Assembly: GCA_017961585.1 (NCBI GenBank)
Contig: JAGCWX010000028.1
Span: 62,001-126,000, forward strand
Reading direction: 5' to 3'
Origin: Elusimicrobiaceae bacterium
Lineage (GTDB): Bacteria; Elusimicrobiota; Elusimicrobia; Elusimicrobiales; Elusimicrobiaceae
Length of the DNA stretch: 64,000 bases
The notes under the pieces were generated by a model that had not been told where the DNA came from, made no database searches, and saw only the letters and a program-made list of their open reading frames with translations. Shown here piece after piece: positions 33,547 to 43,205 of the stretch. Made by a program: the position numbers and the translations under genes. The first letter of the stretch is position 1. Every line of letters begins with the position of its first letter.

Positions 33547-34287
33547 ATGAAATTTGCTCGCTTTTTACTAGTTTTATTTTCAGTTTTGTGCATCTCAACC
33601 GTAGCTTTGCACGCCGAAGAAGGAGACCCCATCTCCACCGAAACCATGATTCTTGATGTGCCCACCGCGGAGGTTTTAGACCGTTATCAGGCCTCTTTTT
33701 TGACACGCGTTTATGAACATGGCACCGTCATGGAAAGCATTGATTTTGGCGTCTATCCGCGCATCAATATCGGCGTAAGTTTGGCCGTTCATAACTGGAT
33801 TGGTTCTTCTCATTCCGTAAAAGTATTAGACCCGGATTTTCAAGCCAAATGGAAAGTGTATGACGGCAGCTTGTACTTGCCGGCTATTGCTATCGGTTAC
33901 GACGGCCGCCGCTACGGGTATGGCTATGATGAAGATACCCGCAAATATGTACGCTCCAAACATTACCTTGATCACCGCAAAGGCGGTTATGTTTCCTTAA
34001 CGCGGGAAATTTTTGTACCGGGTTTAACGCTAACCGGTGGGGCAAATATGTCCGACTTTGACTGGGAGGAATTTTATTTATTTACCGGGTTATATTACAA
34101 AATTATTCCGCAAATTAATTTACTTAGCGAGTGGGATAACATCCGCAACATCCGCGATTCTCGCTTGAACTTAGGGGCCCGTTTTTATCTGCATCCTTCG
34201 TTGGCGTTGGATGTGGCAGTCCGTCGGGTAGGGCGCGGAACTGAAAATGAACGCATTTTACAACTGCGCTACGTAACTACATTTTAA
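33547..34287 (+). CDS. Predicted outer membrane beta-barrel protein
   Basis: The 246-residue product begins MKFARFLLVLFSVLCISTVA, a signal peptide likely cleaved after HAE or ALHA. The mature chain alternates aromatic and polar residues (IDFGVYPRINIGVSLAVHNW, YLPAIAIGYDGRRYGYGYDE, ARFYLHPSLALDVAVRR). It ends with the outer membrane type C-terminal Phe (RYVTTF). This suggests a small barrel of 8-12 strands. No specific family is recognised. The start is chosen for GAGGAG 8 nt upstream; an earlier ATG five codons before lies on the ribosome site. Neighbours (lipoprotein, HAMP protein, TolC) suggest an export or envelope-sensing unit. Confidence 0.7.
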   Translation: MKFARFLLVLFSVLCISTVALHAEEGDPISTETMILDVPTAEVLDRYQASFLTRVYEHGTVMESIDFGVYPRINIGVSLAVHNWIGSSHSVKVLDPDFQAKWKVYDGSLYLPAIAIGYDGRRYGYGYDEDTRKYVRSKHYLDHRKGGYVSLTREIFVPGLTLTGGANMSDFDWEEFYLFTGLYYKIIPQINLLSEWDNIRNIRDSRLNLGARFYLHPSLALDVAVRRVGRGTENERILQLRYVTTF

Positions 34288-34295
34288 GAGGGATT

Positions 34296-34742
34296 ATGAC
34301 CCAACCAAAAACCAGTTTCCAACGTCGTACTATTTTTATTAAAAAAGGGCTACAGCTGCGTTACATGTTGCTTATTACTGTAAGCGTACTGTGCGGGCTA
34401 GCTATCATGGCGTTGGAATTGACCGCTACGCTAAACGACTTGTTTGATGCCTACCCGGTGCTGGTACAACCCATTTACGACGAATTCATCCCCATCATAT
34501 CCAGCTTTTTCTACAAAATTTCTATTTACATATTGTTTGTAATTATTATCTCAGCAATTTTGTCACACAAAATGGCGGGGCCGGTTTATCGTTTTGAACA
34601 AACCTGCAAAGCCATTGCCAAAGGGGATTTTTCCCAGCGGGTCCATTTGCGCAAAGGGGACCGCTTGCAAGAATTACAAGAAGAGTTTAATAAAATGATG
34701 GATGTGGTGGAAGAACGTATTAAAAATAAGCCCCAGTCTTAA
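34296..34742 (+). CDS. HAMP-domain membrane protein without output domain
   Basis: This 148-residue protein has two membrane helices (about 20-45 and 72-92) separated by a short periplasmic loop of some 25 residues. The second is followed by a HAMP domain (SHKMAGPVYRFEQTCKAIAK ... LQELQEEFNKMMDVVEERI). HAMP domains usually pass signals to kinase, cyclase or chemotaxis domains, but none follows here; the protein ends in KNKPQS. It may signal through an unlinked partner or serve as a scaffold. It sits between a barrel gene and a TolC-type gene, 2 bp before the latter. AGAGGG precedes the ATG. Confidence 0.85.
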   Translation: MTQPKTSFQRRTIFIKKGLQLRYMLLITVSVLCGLAIMALELTATLNDLFDAYPVLVQPIYDEFIPIISSFFYKISIYILFVIIISAILSHKMAGPVYRFEQTCKAIAKGDFSQRVHLRKGDRLQELQEEFNKMMDVVEERIKNKPQS

Positions 34743-34744
34743 TT

Positions 34745-36034
34745 ATGAAAAAAATATTTTTATTAGCCATCGTACTTAATGTTTGTGTAGTTGCCAATGC
34801 CCAAAGCAACTATGGGCTGAATTTTTCAAGTCTTAGAAATAGCAACCTCACCCTTGAAAACGCCATCCGCTTAGGGCTTGAAAACAATTCCGATTTTTTA
34901 ACCGCACGTCAAGAAATTGTAATAGCCGAACAAAAACTTAGCGAGGCCAAATTTCGCTATTTGCCTCAATTTGCTTTGCAGGGAACGGCTTCTTTATACG
35001 ATGCGGATTCTCCCATGCTCCTGCCGGATATTGCCACGAATCGTCTTCTACCCCCTACCCATACTACTGACAAAAACAGTTACTACGGGGTGGGCGTAAG
35101 TGCTACGCAATATATTTATTCCGGTGGGCGTATCAACGGGGCTCTTAAAGCCGCCCGCGCTAATTTAAAACAAGCACAAAGCCGCTACGAAGCCGTTAAA
35201 AATGCCGTAGTATTGGATATTAAAAAATCGTTTGCGCGCTTGTTGGCCGCGCAAGAAAACGTAGCTTTAACCCAACAAGTATGGGAACAAGTTTCCCGCT
35301 GGTCCATTTCCAGCGATACCTGGACCAAAATCCGTCAAAAAGCACTTCTTGCGCAATTACAGGCCCGCTATAACGAAGCCGAATATGAACTTACCAATGC
35401 ACGCTTGGCTATGCTGGTAAGCTTAAACAAAGAAACCAATGCCCCCCTTACCATTTCTGCGCAAATGCAACCGGTTGCCGTAAATGAAGATTTACCCCAT
35501 TTCCAACTTTGGGCCACGGAATTCCGCCCCGAAATTAAATCTGCTATTTATGCTTTGGAATTGGATAATATTGCCATTGATTTGGCCCTTTCTAAACGCT
35601 ATCCCGATATTTTGCTTAATGCTTCCTACGAGCGGGTAGGCGATTCGGACTTGTCCGACGAAAACAAACAAGTTTCGTTAGCCATCCGTTTGCCTATTCC
35701 GTATACGTTTTCACAACAAATCAATCAAAAAAAGGCCGAACAACGCAAAAGCACTTTGCGCCGCGCGGCCCTGGAAGACCAAATCCACACGCAGGTAACC
35801 GCCAGTTTTCAAAAAATGACTTTTTGGCAAACGGAAGTATTGCAACGCCAAAAAACTTTTGAGGACTTGGATAAATTGGTAAAACAGGCCCTTAAATATT
35901 CTTCCAAAGCGGGGATTTCCGGGCTGGAAGCTCTCCGTGATTATGTGCAAACCGGCCAAGATTACTTGCAAGCCCTGCGCGAAAATCATACCGCAAAAGC
36001 CGAGCTGGAATGGGCCATCGGCAAGGATCTATAA
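34745..36034 (+). CDS. TolC-family outer membrane efflux protein
   Basis: The 429-residue protein has a signal peptide (MKKIFLLAIVLNVCVVANA) and the two-repeat OEP structure of TolC. Repeat one has LTLENAIRLGLENNSDFLTA, SEAKFRYLPQFALQ and VSATQYIYSGGRINGALKAA. Repeat two has EFRPEIKSAIYALELDNIAI, LSKRYPDILLNASYER and LEALRDYVQTGQDYLQAL. It forms an outer membrane and periplasmic channel for efflux or secretion. No adjacent membrane fusion protein or pump is found, so the partner inner membrane exporter must be elsewhere. It is 2 bp after the HAMP gene, and its stop overlaps the patatin start (TAATG). Confidence 0.92.
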   Translation: MKKIFLLAIVLNVCVVANAQSNYGLNFSSLRNSNLTLENAIRLGLENNSDFLTARQEIVIAEQKLSEAKFRYLPQFALQGTASLYDADSPMLLPDIATNRLLPPTHTTDKNSYYGVGVSATQYIYSGGRINGALKAARANLKQAQSRYEAVKNAVVLDIKKSFARLLAAQENVALTQQVWEQVSRWSISSDTWTKIRQKALLAQLQARYNEAEYELTNARLAMLVSLNKETNAPLTISAQMQPVAVNEDLPHFQLWATEFRPEIKSAIYALELDNIAIDLALSKRYPDILLNASYERVGDSDLSDENKQVSLAIRLPIPYTFSQQINQKKAEQRKSTLRRAALEDQIHTQVTASFQKMTFWQTEVLQRQKTFEDLDKLVKQALKYSSKAGISGLEALRDYVQTGQDYLQALRENHTAKAELEWAIGKDL

Positions 36035-36990
36035 TGCCCCGCCCGTGGCGGATTTTTTCAACATTGTTATGCGGGCTGCTTACGCTGCCCGCGTTAGCCA
36101 TTACCCCCCAAAGCGAAGACGAAATGTTGCGCGATTTTATGTGGCAACGTTTCATTCAATTACCTAGAAGTGAACGCCCGCAAATTGGGCTGGCACTTTC
36201 GGCCGGCGGCGTACGCGGATTTGCGCACGTGGGTGTGTTGGAAGTGTTTGATAATGCCGGGCTACCCATTGACCGTTTGGCAGGTACATCTATGGGATCG
36301 GTGGTGGGCGGATTTTATGCAGCCGGGCTCCCCATTGAACGACTTTGGGAAATCGGGGAGCAGATTACTCTTAGCAACATCACCCCGGATTTTAACGTAA
36401 TGGGGTTGTTCCGTGTTTTATTTGAACGCAAGCTTCCTACCTCTTCCAATTTGGCTAAATTTTTTGAAGAACAACTGGGGGATATTCAATTTGAAGAATT
36501 GGAGATTCCCTTTTCCTGCTCGGCTATGGATGTAAAAACCGGCGAACAGGTGCTGTTTAATTCCGGCCCGTTGGCCATTGCCGTGCGCGCTAGCATGAAT
36601 TTGCCCGGCGTATTTGAACCGGTAGAATATCGGCATCGCGCGTTGGTGGACGGAGCCGTGGTAGATTATTTACCTGTTGATTCCGTAAGAAATATGGGGG
36701 CAGATTACGTGATTGCCTCCGTCACTCCCCTTGATTTTTCTTCCAAAACCCCCACCTCTATTTTGGGGTACGTCAACCGTGTTAACGACGTGCGCGCCGC
36801 TGCCATGATTGAAGATTCGGCAAAGCAAGCCAACTTTGTACTTACAAACCGCGTGTTGGATATAGGAACTTTGGAACTTAAAAAACTTCACCAAGCCGGT
36901 GAAGTGGGCGTAAAGGAAGCATTTAAACATTTAGGAGAATTGCAAGAAGATATCTTGTTGCAGTCAGTGCCCTATGTATTTAAAAAATAA
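36034..36990 (+). CDS. Patatin-like phospholipase, exported
   Basis: The 318-residue protein begins with a probable signal peptide (PRPWRIFSTLLCGLLTLPALA). The patatin domain has the oxyanion glycine loop (LALSAGGVRGFAHVGVLEVF), the nucleophile elbow GTSMGS with catalytic Ser, and VDGAVVDYLPVDS with the catalytic Asp (DGA). It is related to RssA/NTE-type lipases that hydrolyse phospholipid acyl esters, but the signal peptide places it in the periplasm. The ATG at 36034 shares a base with the TolC stop, implying translational coupling. It overlaps the next TPR lipoprotein gene by 17 nt. Confidence 0.9.
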   Translation: MPRPWRIFSTLLCGLLTLPALAITPQSEDEMLRDFMWQRFIQLPRSERPQIGLALSAGGVRGFAHVGVLEVFDNAGLPIDRLAGTSMGSVVGGFYAAGLPIERLWEIGEQITLSNITPDFNVMGLFRVLFERKLPTSSNLAKFFEEQLGDIQFEELEIPFSCSAMDVKTGEQVLFNSGPLAIAVRASMNLPGVFEPVEYRHRALVDGAVVDYLPVDSVRNMGADYVIASVTPLDFSSKTPTSILGYVNRVNDVRAAAMIEDSAKQANFVLTNRVLDIGTLELKKLHQAGEVGVKEAFKHLGELQEDILLQSVPYVFKK

Positions 36991-37945
36991 ACTTTTGTGC
37001 TTATTGGGATGTACCGCTTTATTTTTAAGTGGGTGTTCTACCGGTTTCCTGGGGTTAGCCCCGTTGGGCGACCGGAAAGAATATGTTCGCGCCCGCAATT
37101 TATATAACGAGCAACAATACCAACAAGCCGCCAATGAACTTACCCAGTATATTTACAAAGCGGGCAACGTGAAACGCCGCGAAGCCCGTGCTTATCGTTT
37201 ATTGGGGATGAGCTACGAACAATTAGGGCAACTAGATAAAGCACTGGAAGTATATTTGGAAGCATTAGAATTTCACCCTAAAAATGTACCGTTGTTGGTG
37301 GCCGCTGCTGAATTGTACCAAAAAGCCGGCTTGGTGGACCGTTCGCAAGAGTTGTTTGACCGCGCCCAGGAAGAGGACCCGCACAACGCAGAAGCTCTCA
37401 CCGGCCAGGCCGAGAATTACCGCTCGTTTGGGTTTTACTCCAAAGCCCGTACATACTACGATCAATTTTTTGAACTCAACCCGCAAGCCGATCCCGTTTA
37501 CCGGGCACGGTATGCTTCCACCTTCTTGAACCAACGCAATTATGAACAGGCCTTCATTCATATTACCATGGCGTTGGCGCAAGATAACTCCGTGCCAGAT
37601 TATTGGTTAATTAGCTCCAAAGCAGCTTTTGGTTTGGGCAACTACAAGCAAGCCCTGGCCGATTTAGATACCGCTTTGCACCTAGCCCCCGAACGGGCCG
37701 ATTTGCACCTCTACAAAATTATGGGCCTATATCAGCGTGGTTTATATACGCAGTCGCTACAAGAAACCCGCCAATTTTTAACTTCCCGCCCCAAAGATCC
37801 TCTCGCCTTGTTGTTTGCGGCTTTAAATGAATGGGAATTAGGGCAAAAAAAGACGGCCCGTTTTCACTTAAAACAAGCCGCCGAAATAAACCCGGATAGT
37901 TTTGTCGGCCAAGTGGCTACAAAACTGGCGCAAGAGTGGAAATAA
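36974..37945 (+). CDS. TPR-repeat lipoprotein
   Basis: The 323-residue protein starts MYLKNKLLCLLGCTALFLSG with lipobox LSGC, so it is a lipoprotein. The mature part is a chain of about seven tetratricopeptide repeats, such as REARAYRLLGMSYEQLGQLD (KALEVYLEALEFHPKN follows), PLLVAAAELYQKAGLVDRSQ, and KQALADLDTALHLAPERADL. TPR lipoproteins act as assembly scaffolds, for example PilF/PilW in type IV pili or BamD in the outer membrane; no closer assignment is possible. It starts inside the patatin gene (17-nt overlap) and ends the envelope operon, tail to tail with a short pilin gene 2 bp away. Confidence 0.85.
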   Translation: MYLKNKLLCLLGCTALFLSGCSTGFLGLAPLGDRKEYVRARNLYNEQQYQQAANELTQYIYKAGNVKRREARAYRLLGMSYEQLGQLDKALEVYLEALEFHPKNVPLLVAAAELYQKAGLVDRSQELFDRAQEEDPHNAEALTGQAENYRSFGFYSKARTYYDQFFELNPQADPVYRARYASTFLNQRNYEQAFIHITMALAQDNSVPDYWLISSKAAFGLGNYKQALADLDTALHLAPERADLHLYKIMGLYQRGLYTQSLQETRQFLTSRPKDPLALLFAALNEWELGQKKTARFHLKQAAEINPDSFVGQVATKLAQEWK

Positions 37946-37947
37946 CC

Positions 37948-38460
37948 TTATAAGGCCTCCACTTCGTATCCCTGTGTTTCTAAAATATCACAGAATTCCT
38001 TGCCCTTGCTATCAAAATAAGCACAAACTTTTGTGTTCCACCCTGTCTTGCTATCCGTTAAATAACGCAAATGATCTATATAGACTGAGGTCCCATTGCC
38101 ACCGTCTACTGCTTTGTTTGCCCGAGCGTATACATAGGGTTCTCCTTCGTTGGATTCATAACCCGAGAAAAAGCGCCAATCGTTAGATTGAGAAACAACC
38201 TCCACATTTAAATCACTGTTAGAAAACATCATATAATCAGTATTAGAAGTATCAGCAGGAATTCCTTTTTCCAGCAGATACAAGTCCACTGCCTTTTCCA
38301 AAGTGTTCAAATTTACTAGCACTTCACTAAGCCGAGCCTTTTTAACGGCTTTTTGGTATTGCGGGAGCGCCACGGCCGCCAAAATACCAATAATAAGTAC
38401 TACCACTAATAGTTCAATTAGTGTAAACGCGCTATTTCCTTTTATACTGCATTTTTCCAT
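37948..38460 (-). CDS. Type IV pilin-like protein (short)
   Basis: This 170-residue protein has a leader MEKCSIKGNSA and cleaves before FTLIELLVVV, then the hydrophobic helix IIGILAAVALPQYQKAVKKA. The -1 residue is Ala instead of Gly. The helix continues (RLSEVLVNLNTLEKAVDLYL) into a small globular domain of about 100 residues. Two Cys near the end (KVCAYFDSKGKEFCDILE) could form the pilin D-loop disulfide. Size and structure are those of a type IV pilin or type II secretion pseudopilin, without the Cys-repeat tail of the three large paralogues. GGAGGA precedes the ATG. No assembly genes are nearby. Confidence 0.9.
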   Translation of the reverse strand: MEKCSIKGNSAFTLIELLVVVLIIGILAAVALPQYQKAVKKARLSEVLVNLNTLEKAVDLYLLEKGIPADTSNTDYMMFSNSDLNVEVVSQSNDWRFFSGYESNEGEPYVYARANKAVDGGNGTSVYIDHLRYLTDSKTGWNTKVCAYFDSKGKEFCDILETQGYEVEAL

Positions 38461-38500
38461 ATTAAGGTCCTCCGACCATTCAAATTTCCCTACCCAGGTA

Positions 38501-38532
38501 GTGTATCAAAAAAAAAAAAACGATTACAACCA
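38501..38532 (-). promoter_or_regulatory. Pilin promoter with a 13-nt T tract in the spacer
   Basis: On the minus strand TTGTAA (candidate -35), an 18-nt spacer made of TCG, thirteen T and GA, and TACACT (candidate -10, extended by TGA) lie about 40 nt before the pilin ATG. The plus strand shows 13 A at 38508-38520. Confidence 0.45.
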
Positions 38533-38669
38533 TTTCGCAATTAGGCTTTCAAAACCACGGCCCTTGTTTTTGGTTTTGGTTGTATTTTTAACCCATTTTA
38601 TGTTACGATATAAGGGAAAGTATCCCGCCAAGCGGGGAACTCTATCTTTTATATGTACGAGGAATATTT

Positions 38670-39422
38670 ATGGCTAGAACACCTATCATTGCCGGAAATT
38701 GGAAAATGCACAACACAATCGCCCAGGCCACTGCCTTGGTGGAAGCGCTGACCAAAGCCGGAAATAAAAACCATGCTGAAATTATTGTAGCCCCGTCTTA
38801 TACGGCCTTAGCCGTAGCCGCTCACGGTGCCAAAGGGTCCGAAATTAAAATTGCCGCACAAGATGTCCATTGGGAAGATCAAGGCGCTTTTACCAGTGCC
38901 GTTTCCCCGGTGCAAGCCAAAGATGCCGGCGCCACCCACACCATCATCGGCCATAGTGAACGCCGCAGCGTATTTGGAGACACCAACGAAATTTTAAATA
39001 AAAAAGTAGCCGCCGCTTTGCGCCACGGATTGACGGTAATTTTCTGCGTGGGTGAAACTTTACAAGAACGCGAGGCAAACAAAACGTTGGATATTATTTC
39101 CACCCAACTTACCGAAGGGTTAAAAGGATTTACAGCCGATCAATTAAAAGGGCTTATCATTGCCTATGAACCGGTATGGGCTATCGGTACCGGTAAAACC
39201 GCTACTCCGGATCAAGCGCAAGAAGTACACGCCGCTATCCGCGCCCAATTGGCTAAAACGTACGGCGACGATTTTGCCCAAGCCACCCGTATCTTATACG
39301 GTGGAAGTGTAAAAGACACCAACGTAGACGAAATTATGGCCAAGCCGGATGTAGACGGTGCGTTGGTGGGCGGGCAATCTTTAATTGCGGAAAAATTCGC
39401 CCGGATTATTAACTTTAACTAA
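38670..39422 (+). CDS. tpiA: Triosephosphate isomerase
   Basis: TpiA interconverts dihydroxyacetone phosphate and glyceraldehyde 3-phosphate in glycolysis. The 250-residue protein has all active-site motifs: [11 protein letters not shown] (Asn and catalytic Lys), [11 protein letters not shown] (electrophile His), [20 protein letters not shown] (catalytic Glu and the flexible loop), and ILYGGSVKD with VGGQSL for phosphate binding. GAGGAA stands 7 nt upstream of the ATG. The 209-bp gap before it holds the divergent pilin promoter and a small hairpin (CCCGC/GCGGG near 38625-38637). deoC follows after 5 bp, so the two form an operon linking deoxyribose phosphate breakdown to glycolysis. Confidence 0.98.
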   Translation: MARTPIIAGNWKMHNTIAQATALVEALTKAGNKNHAEIIVAPSYTALAVAAHGAKGSEIKIAAQDVHWEDQGAFTSAVSPVQAKDAGATHTIIGHSERRSVFGDTNEILNKKVAAALRHGLTVIFCVGETLQEREANKTLDIISTQLTEGLKGFTADQLKGLIIAYEPVWAIGTGKTATPDQAQEVHAAIRAQLAKTYGDDFAQATRILYGGSVKDTNVDEIMAKPDVDGALVGGQSLIAEKFARIINFN

Positions 39423-39427
39423 ACGCT

Positions 39428-40072
39428 ATGAATATAGCCAAACTCATTGACCACACACTTTTAAAGCCCTCTGCCACACAAGCGCAAATTAAGCACTTGT
39501 GCGACGAGGCGCGCACGTATAATTTCTGCAGCGTATGCGTAAACCCATATTGGGTGCGCTTTGCCAAAGAGCAGCTGCAAGGATCCGACGTAAAAGTGTG
39601 CACGGTCATTGGGTTTGCGCTAGGTGCCGATACGACCGCCGTAAAAGCATACGAAACCAAAGACGCTATCAAGAACGGCGCCGATGAAATTGACATGGTC
39701 ATTAACATCGGGGCGTTAAAATCGCAAGATTATGATACCGTATTGGAAGATATTTGCGCGGTACGTAAGGCGTGCAAAGGGCACATTTTAAAGGTAATTA
39801 TTGAAACCTCTCAATTAACAGATGAGGAAAAAGTGAAAGCTTGCCAATTGGCTGCACAGGCCGGGGCAGATTTCGTAAAAACTTCTACAGGGTTTAACGG
39901 CGGCGGAGCTACTGCGCAGGACGTAGCTCTGATGCGCAAGTCCATCCCCACGCATATGCAAGTAAAAGCGTCGGGCGGGGTGCGCACGCGGGCTGATTTA
40001 TTGGCCATGACCGCCGCAGGGGCTACGCGCATTGGCGCTAGCGCCGGGGTACAAATACTAGAGGGAAAATGA
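39428..40072 (+). CDS. deoC: Deoxyribose-phosphate aldolase
   Basis: DeoC cleaves 2-deoxyribose 5-phosphate to glyceraldehyde 3-phosphate and acetaldehyde. The 214-residue protein matches the family: [74 protein letters not shown] with the Schiff-base Lys, and [17 protein letters not shown] with the second Lys. It follows tpiA by 5 bp, which makes metabolic sense because its product is the TpiA product. Its stop overlaps the start of the DnaA-like gene (ATGA), so expression of that protein is coupled to it. Confidence 0.97.
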   Translation: MNIAKLIDHTLLKPSATQAQIKHLCDEARTYNFCSVCVNPYWVRFAKEQLQGSDVKVCTVIGFALGADTTAVKAYETKDAIKNGADEIDMVINIGALKSQDYDTVLEDICAVRKACKGHILKVIIETSQLTDEEKVKACQLAAQAGADFVKTSTGFNGGGATAQDVALMRKSIPTHMQVKASGGVRTRADLLAMTAAGATRIGASAGVQILEGK

Positions 40073-42753
40073 TTAATAACTGGGAACTAACCAGCCGCAT
40101 TGATCACAATACCGGCAACATCCACTATGCTGTAGTAACGGATGGAACGGAACATGATGCGCGCTTGATTGCCAAAAAATTAAAAGGGTTTGTGCAGCAG
40201 ATAACTCCTGCGCAGGCCCCTTACGTGTATACCTTTGAATTACCAATAGATTTAGACGAAGGCACACAAGATAAAATCCGCACCGCTGTTACAGAAGCGG
40301 TAGAACTAACGAATAAAATTAACGAATTTGTACCGGGCGGCGTATTAGGTGATCCGCTTTTCAATGCCGATACCAACCGGGAAGATAAAAATTTCCCCAC
40401 GCTTACGACGCAGGATCCCTCTGCTAGTCAATTTAATGGGGAAAAACCGCCCAAGCAACGTACCATTGATTTAGATTCTCAAACAAATGCAAACGAACCA
40501 GACATTCAGGTCCATCAAGTAAAAATGGGCGAAAATTTGGAACAAACGGTTGCACGCGAAATTTCCTCGCCGGACTCTGAACTTTCCACTACAGCGCGGG
40601 AAGTATTTTCTGCGCAACCGCCCCAAAACACCCTTACGGTTGCTAACGCTAAAGGAACAAAAGAAGATCCAAGCCCCATTTCAATTACAGACAATGACAT
40701 GCTCATCAAGGATATGGAAGGGTCTGTCTTGCAGAAAATGCCGTTGGAAGATATTTTGTCTGCCGAAACACGCTATGATATGTTTGTGGACGTAGATAAA
40801 ACCCCCGAACAAGCCCAACAGCTGCAAGCACAAAAGGGCAACAAAATGGCCTCTGCCCAGCCCCAGGCCTTTAACGTATTTGAGCAAGATTTAAAAGAAG
40901 AGACCAACGTACTGGATGTGGAAGAAGTGCGTGAGATTACCGATCGGTTACCTCAAAAAGAAGTGCCGTTTGCGCAAGCTCCCGCCCAACCAAACGAGTT
41001 GGATTCGTCCTCCCACCCGGCTGAAACAGCAACTGTTCCCACGGTGCCTTTTACATTGGGTTCTTCCGAAGAAACGGAACCTTCTGTACTAGCCGACGCA
41101 TCCCGAGAAGAATTGCCGGAAGAGGAAGTTTTGGAAGCCACCCTTCCTCCTACCCCGCAAGCCGCCCCCGCGGATGGCCTACCGGAAATTGCGGTACGCG
41201 GCGAAGAAGAACTGGATAAAACTTTTAATTTGGAAACTACTTTTAATACGGAATTATTTAAACGTCAATACGAGAAAACACACGCTATGCAAGAAACGAA
41301 CCTAGAAAACGAAAAGCCGCATACCAAAACTATTTTGCGGCTCAAAAAACAAGCCCCGGAAAAACCGGCCGCCCCACAGGAAGCTGCTTTGGGCAAAACC
41401 ACGTTGCGCTTGCGCCGCAAACCCGCAGGCCCGCAACCCAGCCCGCAAACGTTGCACGGAACCAAAACCCCGCAACGCAGCGAGGCAGAAAACCGAGGGA
41501 CCAAAACAAAAAATATTGACCACTCCATTCAAATCCCGGGTTCGGAATTGAAAAAGCATAATTGGCCCTTAGAGGTTCCGCTGATTCCTACCTATACGCT
41601 AAACAACATGATTATGTCCGTCAACCGGTTTGCGCATGCAACGGCTATTTCCGTCATAGAAAACCCGGGCAAGCTTTACAATCCGCTTGTGTTGCATGGC
41701 GGGACCGGCACCGGGAAAACGCACTTTTTAAATGCGTTGGCCTATGCTTTTAGTCAAAAGTTTGGGCAAGAACATATCTTTATGACAAACGGGGTGCGCC
41801 TATCCCGCGGGATTCAACGCTACGTAATGGAAGGCAATATTGAAAAGTTTGAAAACTTTATGGCCTCTGTTCATGTTTTGCTCATTGACGATATCCATTT
41901 GCTAGCTATCAACGAACAAAACCGGGCCTATATTTCCAAGCTGCTCAATTCGTTTGTCAAAGAACAAAAGCAAATTGTAATCACTTCCAAATATCCGCCG
42001 GAAAGCTTGGAAAAATTGGAAGAATTGATTAACTTCCGCTTGGATTCCGGTTGGATTAGCGAGCTAAAACCCGCCACTGGCAGCACACATTTCCGCATTG
42101 TTAAAAAGATGCTTATTGAAAACCATGTGGATTTGAGCGACAGCCAAATTGAATCCTTCTTCAGTGCGCCACACATGACACTGGGAACGGTAACGCGCAG
42201 TGTACGCCGCTTAAAAGTATTGGAAAATTTAATTTTCCCTAACGTACCGAAAGATCAATATTCCCAGGCCGATATCTTTGAAAAACTATTGGCCACCAAA
42301 GGGGAAGATCCCGCCAGTGCATTGCTCAACAAAGATCCTATGGATATCTCTTCCATTTCCACCGTAGGTAACGGCGAATGGGGACGGATCGGGTTCTTCT
42401 ATCCGCAAAATTGTTCTGAAATGATGAACTGGATGGTATATGCCCTCCAACAGCGGGCCAAAGAACTTAAAATTGAAGGCGGATTTGATATTGTGGTGCG
42501 GTCTTCGTATGCCACGGAAAACATCATTTCTTCCGCTTTTAAAATTGCCAACTTGTGCGACAATAAAAAACTGAAAGGTGCCGTAATTTTGGGCCCCATG
42601 CCTAATACGTGCGACCTTTCCGTTAGAGAAAACTTCTACGATATTTTGACGCACATGTTAGAAATTATGCTCATCCGCTGCGGCATCATTAACTACGAAG
42701 ATGTACGTTTGCCCAGCACGTATGTAAAAGTAATTTCCGAACTCATGAGGTAA
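40069..42753 (+). CDS. Large protein with internal DnaA-like AAA+ domain
   Basis: The 894-residue protein is not the replication initiator in the usual form. Residues 1-90 form a small unknown domain. About 90-485 is a long acidic, Pro/Glu/Gln-rich linker with two basic patches (KTILRLKKQ and KTTLRLRRK). A DnaA/Hda-type AAA+ domain follows: [20 protein letters not shown], Walker [10 protein letters not shown] (about 544), Walker B VLLIDDIH (about 605) and [14 protein letters not shown] as sensor region. The C-terminal 140 residues ([20 protein letters not shown] ...) resemble nothing I know. The DnaA domain IV DnaA-box-binding motif is not seen. It is coupled by ATGA to deoC and followed by two lipoproteins 2 bp and 3 nt apart. 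Confidence 0.8.
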   Translation: MINNWELTSRIDHNTGNIHYAVVTDGTEHDARLIAKKLKGFVQQITPAQAPYVYTFELPIDLDEGTQDKIRTAVTEAVELTNKINEFVPGGVLGDPLFNADTNREDKNFPTLTTQDPSASQFNGEKPPKQRTIDLDSQTNANEPDIQVHQVKMGENLEQTVAREISSPDSELSTTAREVFSAQPPQNTLTVANAKGTKEDPSPISITDNDMLIKDMEGSVLQKMPLEDILSAETRYDMFVDVDKTPEQAQQLQAQKGNKMASAQPQAFNVFEQDLKEETNVLDVEEVREITDRLPQKEVPFAQAPAQPNELDSSSHPAETATVPTVPFTLGSSEETEPSVLADASREELPEEEVLEATLPPTPQAAPADGLPEIAVRGEEELDKTFNLETTFNTELFKRQYEKTHAMQETNLENEKPHTKTILRLKKQAPEKPAAPQEAALGKTTLRLRRKPAGPQPSPQTLHGTKTPQRSEAENRGTKTKNIDHSIQIPGSELKKHNWPLEVPLIPTYTLNNMIMSVNRFAHATAISVIENPGKLYNPLVLHGGTGTGKTHFLNALAYAFSQKFGQEHIFMTNGVRLSRGIQRYVMEGNIEKFENFMASVHVLLIDDIHLLAINEQNRAYISKLLNSFVKEQKQIVITSKYPPESLEKLEELINFRLDSGWISELKPATGSTHFRIVKKMLIENHVDLSDSQIESFFSAPHMTLGTVTRSVRRLKVLENLIFPNVPKDQYSQADIFEKLLATKGEDPASALLNKDPMDISSISTVGNGEWGRIGFFYPQNCSEMMNWMVYALQQRAKELKIEGGFDIVVRSSYATENIISSAFKIANLCDNKKLKGAVILGPMPNTCDLSVRENFYDILTHMLEIMLIRCGIINYEDVRLPSTYVKVISELMR

Positions 42754-42755
42754 TT

Positions 42756-43205
42756 ATGAAAAAACTAGCCGCTCTGCTATTATCCAGCGTCCTATTGGGG
42801 GCCTGCGGGCATGCTTTAAAATCGGCTGTAAAGGACGGGAAAATTGCTCCCACATTTAATGATACTCTGCTAGAAGATGATTACTTGTGGGTGCGTGGAT
42901 TTGGGGCTGCTAACCCACAGCATGCCTCCGATTCGCAGCGCCGTATTTTAAGCCGCGAAGCCGCTATCGCCCACGCTTATCAACGTGCCAGCGAAACCCT
43001 TTACGGGGCGAATTTAGATTCGCACGTACAAATTGTAGATGCGGTATCCGTTGGAAGCACGATTGATACTTCTTCCCAGGGATTGTTGCAACACATGGAA
43101 CTGGTGGAAACGCAGTACTTAGAAGACGGCGGTTGTAGCGTGATTATGCGCCTGGACCGTAACTACTTAAAACAAGCCGGCTTAGAACCGCAGGAGAAAA
43201 AATGA
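42756..43205 (+). CDS. LPP20-like lipoprotein
   Basis: The 149-residue protein has a lipoprotein signal (MKKLAALLLSSVLLGACGHA, lipobox LGAC). The mature part contains WVRGFGAANPQHASDSQRRI and SREAAIAHAYQRASETLYGA, the pattern of LPP20/FlgT-N-type lipoproteins in which an Ala-rich helix follows an SR-A-A motif. The end holds YLEDGGCSVIMRLDRNYLKQ. The role of such lipoproteins is mostly structural and poorly defined. It lies 2 bp after the DnaA-like gene and overlaps the next lipoprotein gene (ATGA), so the three are one transcription unit. Confidence 0.75.
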   Translation: MKKLAALLLSSVLLGACGHALKSAVKDGKIAPTFNDTLLEDDYLWVRGFGAANPQHASDSQRRILSREAAIAHAYQRASETLYGANLDSHVQIVDAVSVGSTIDTSSQGLLQHMELVETQYLEDGGCSVIMRLDRNYLKQAGLEPQEKK

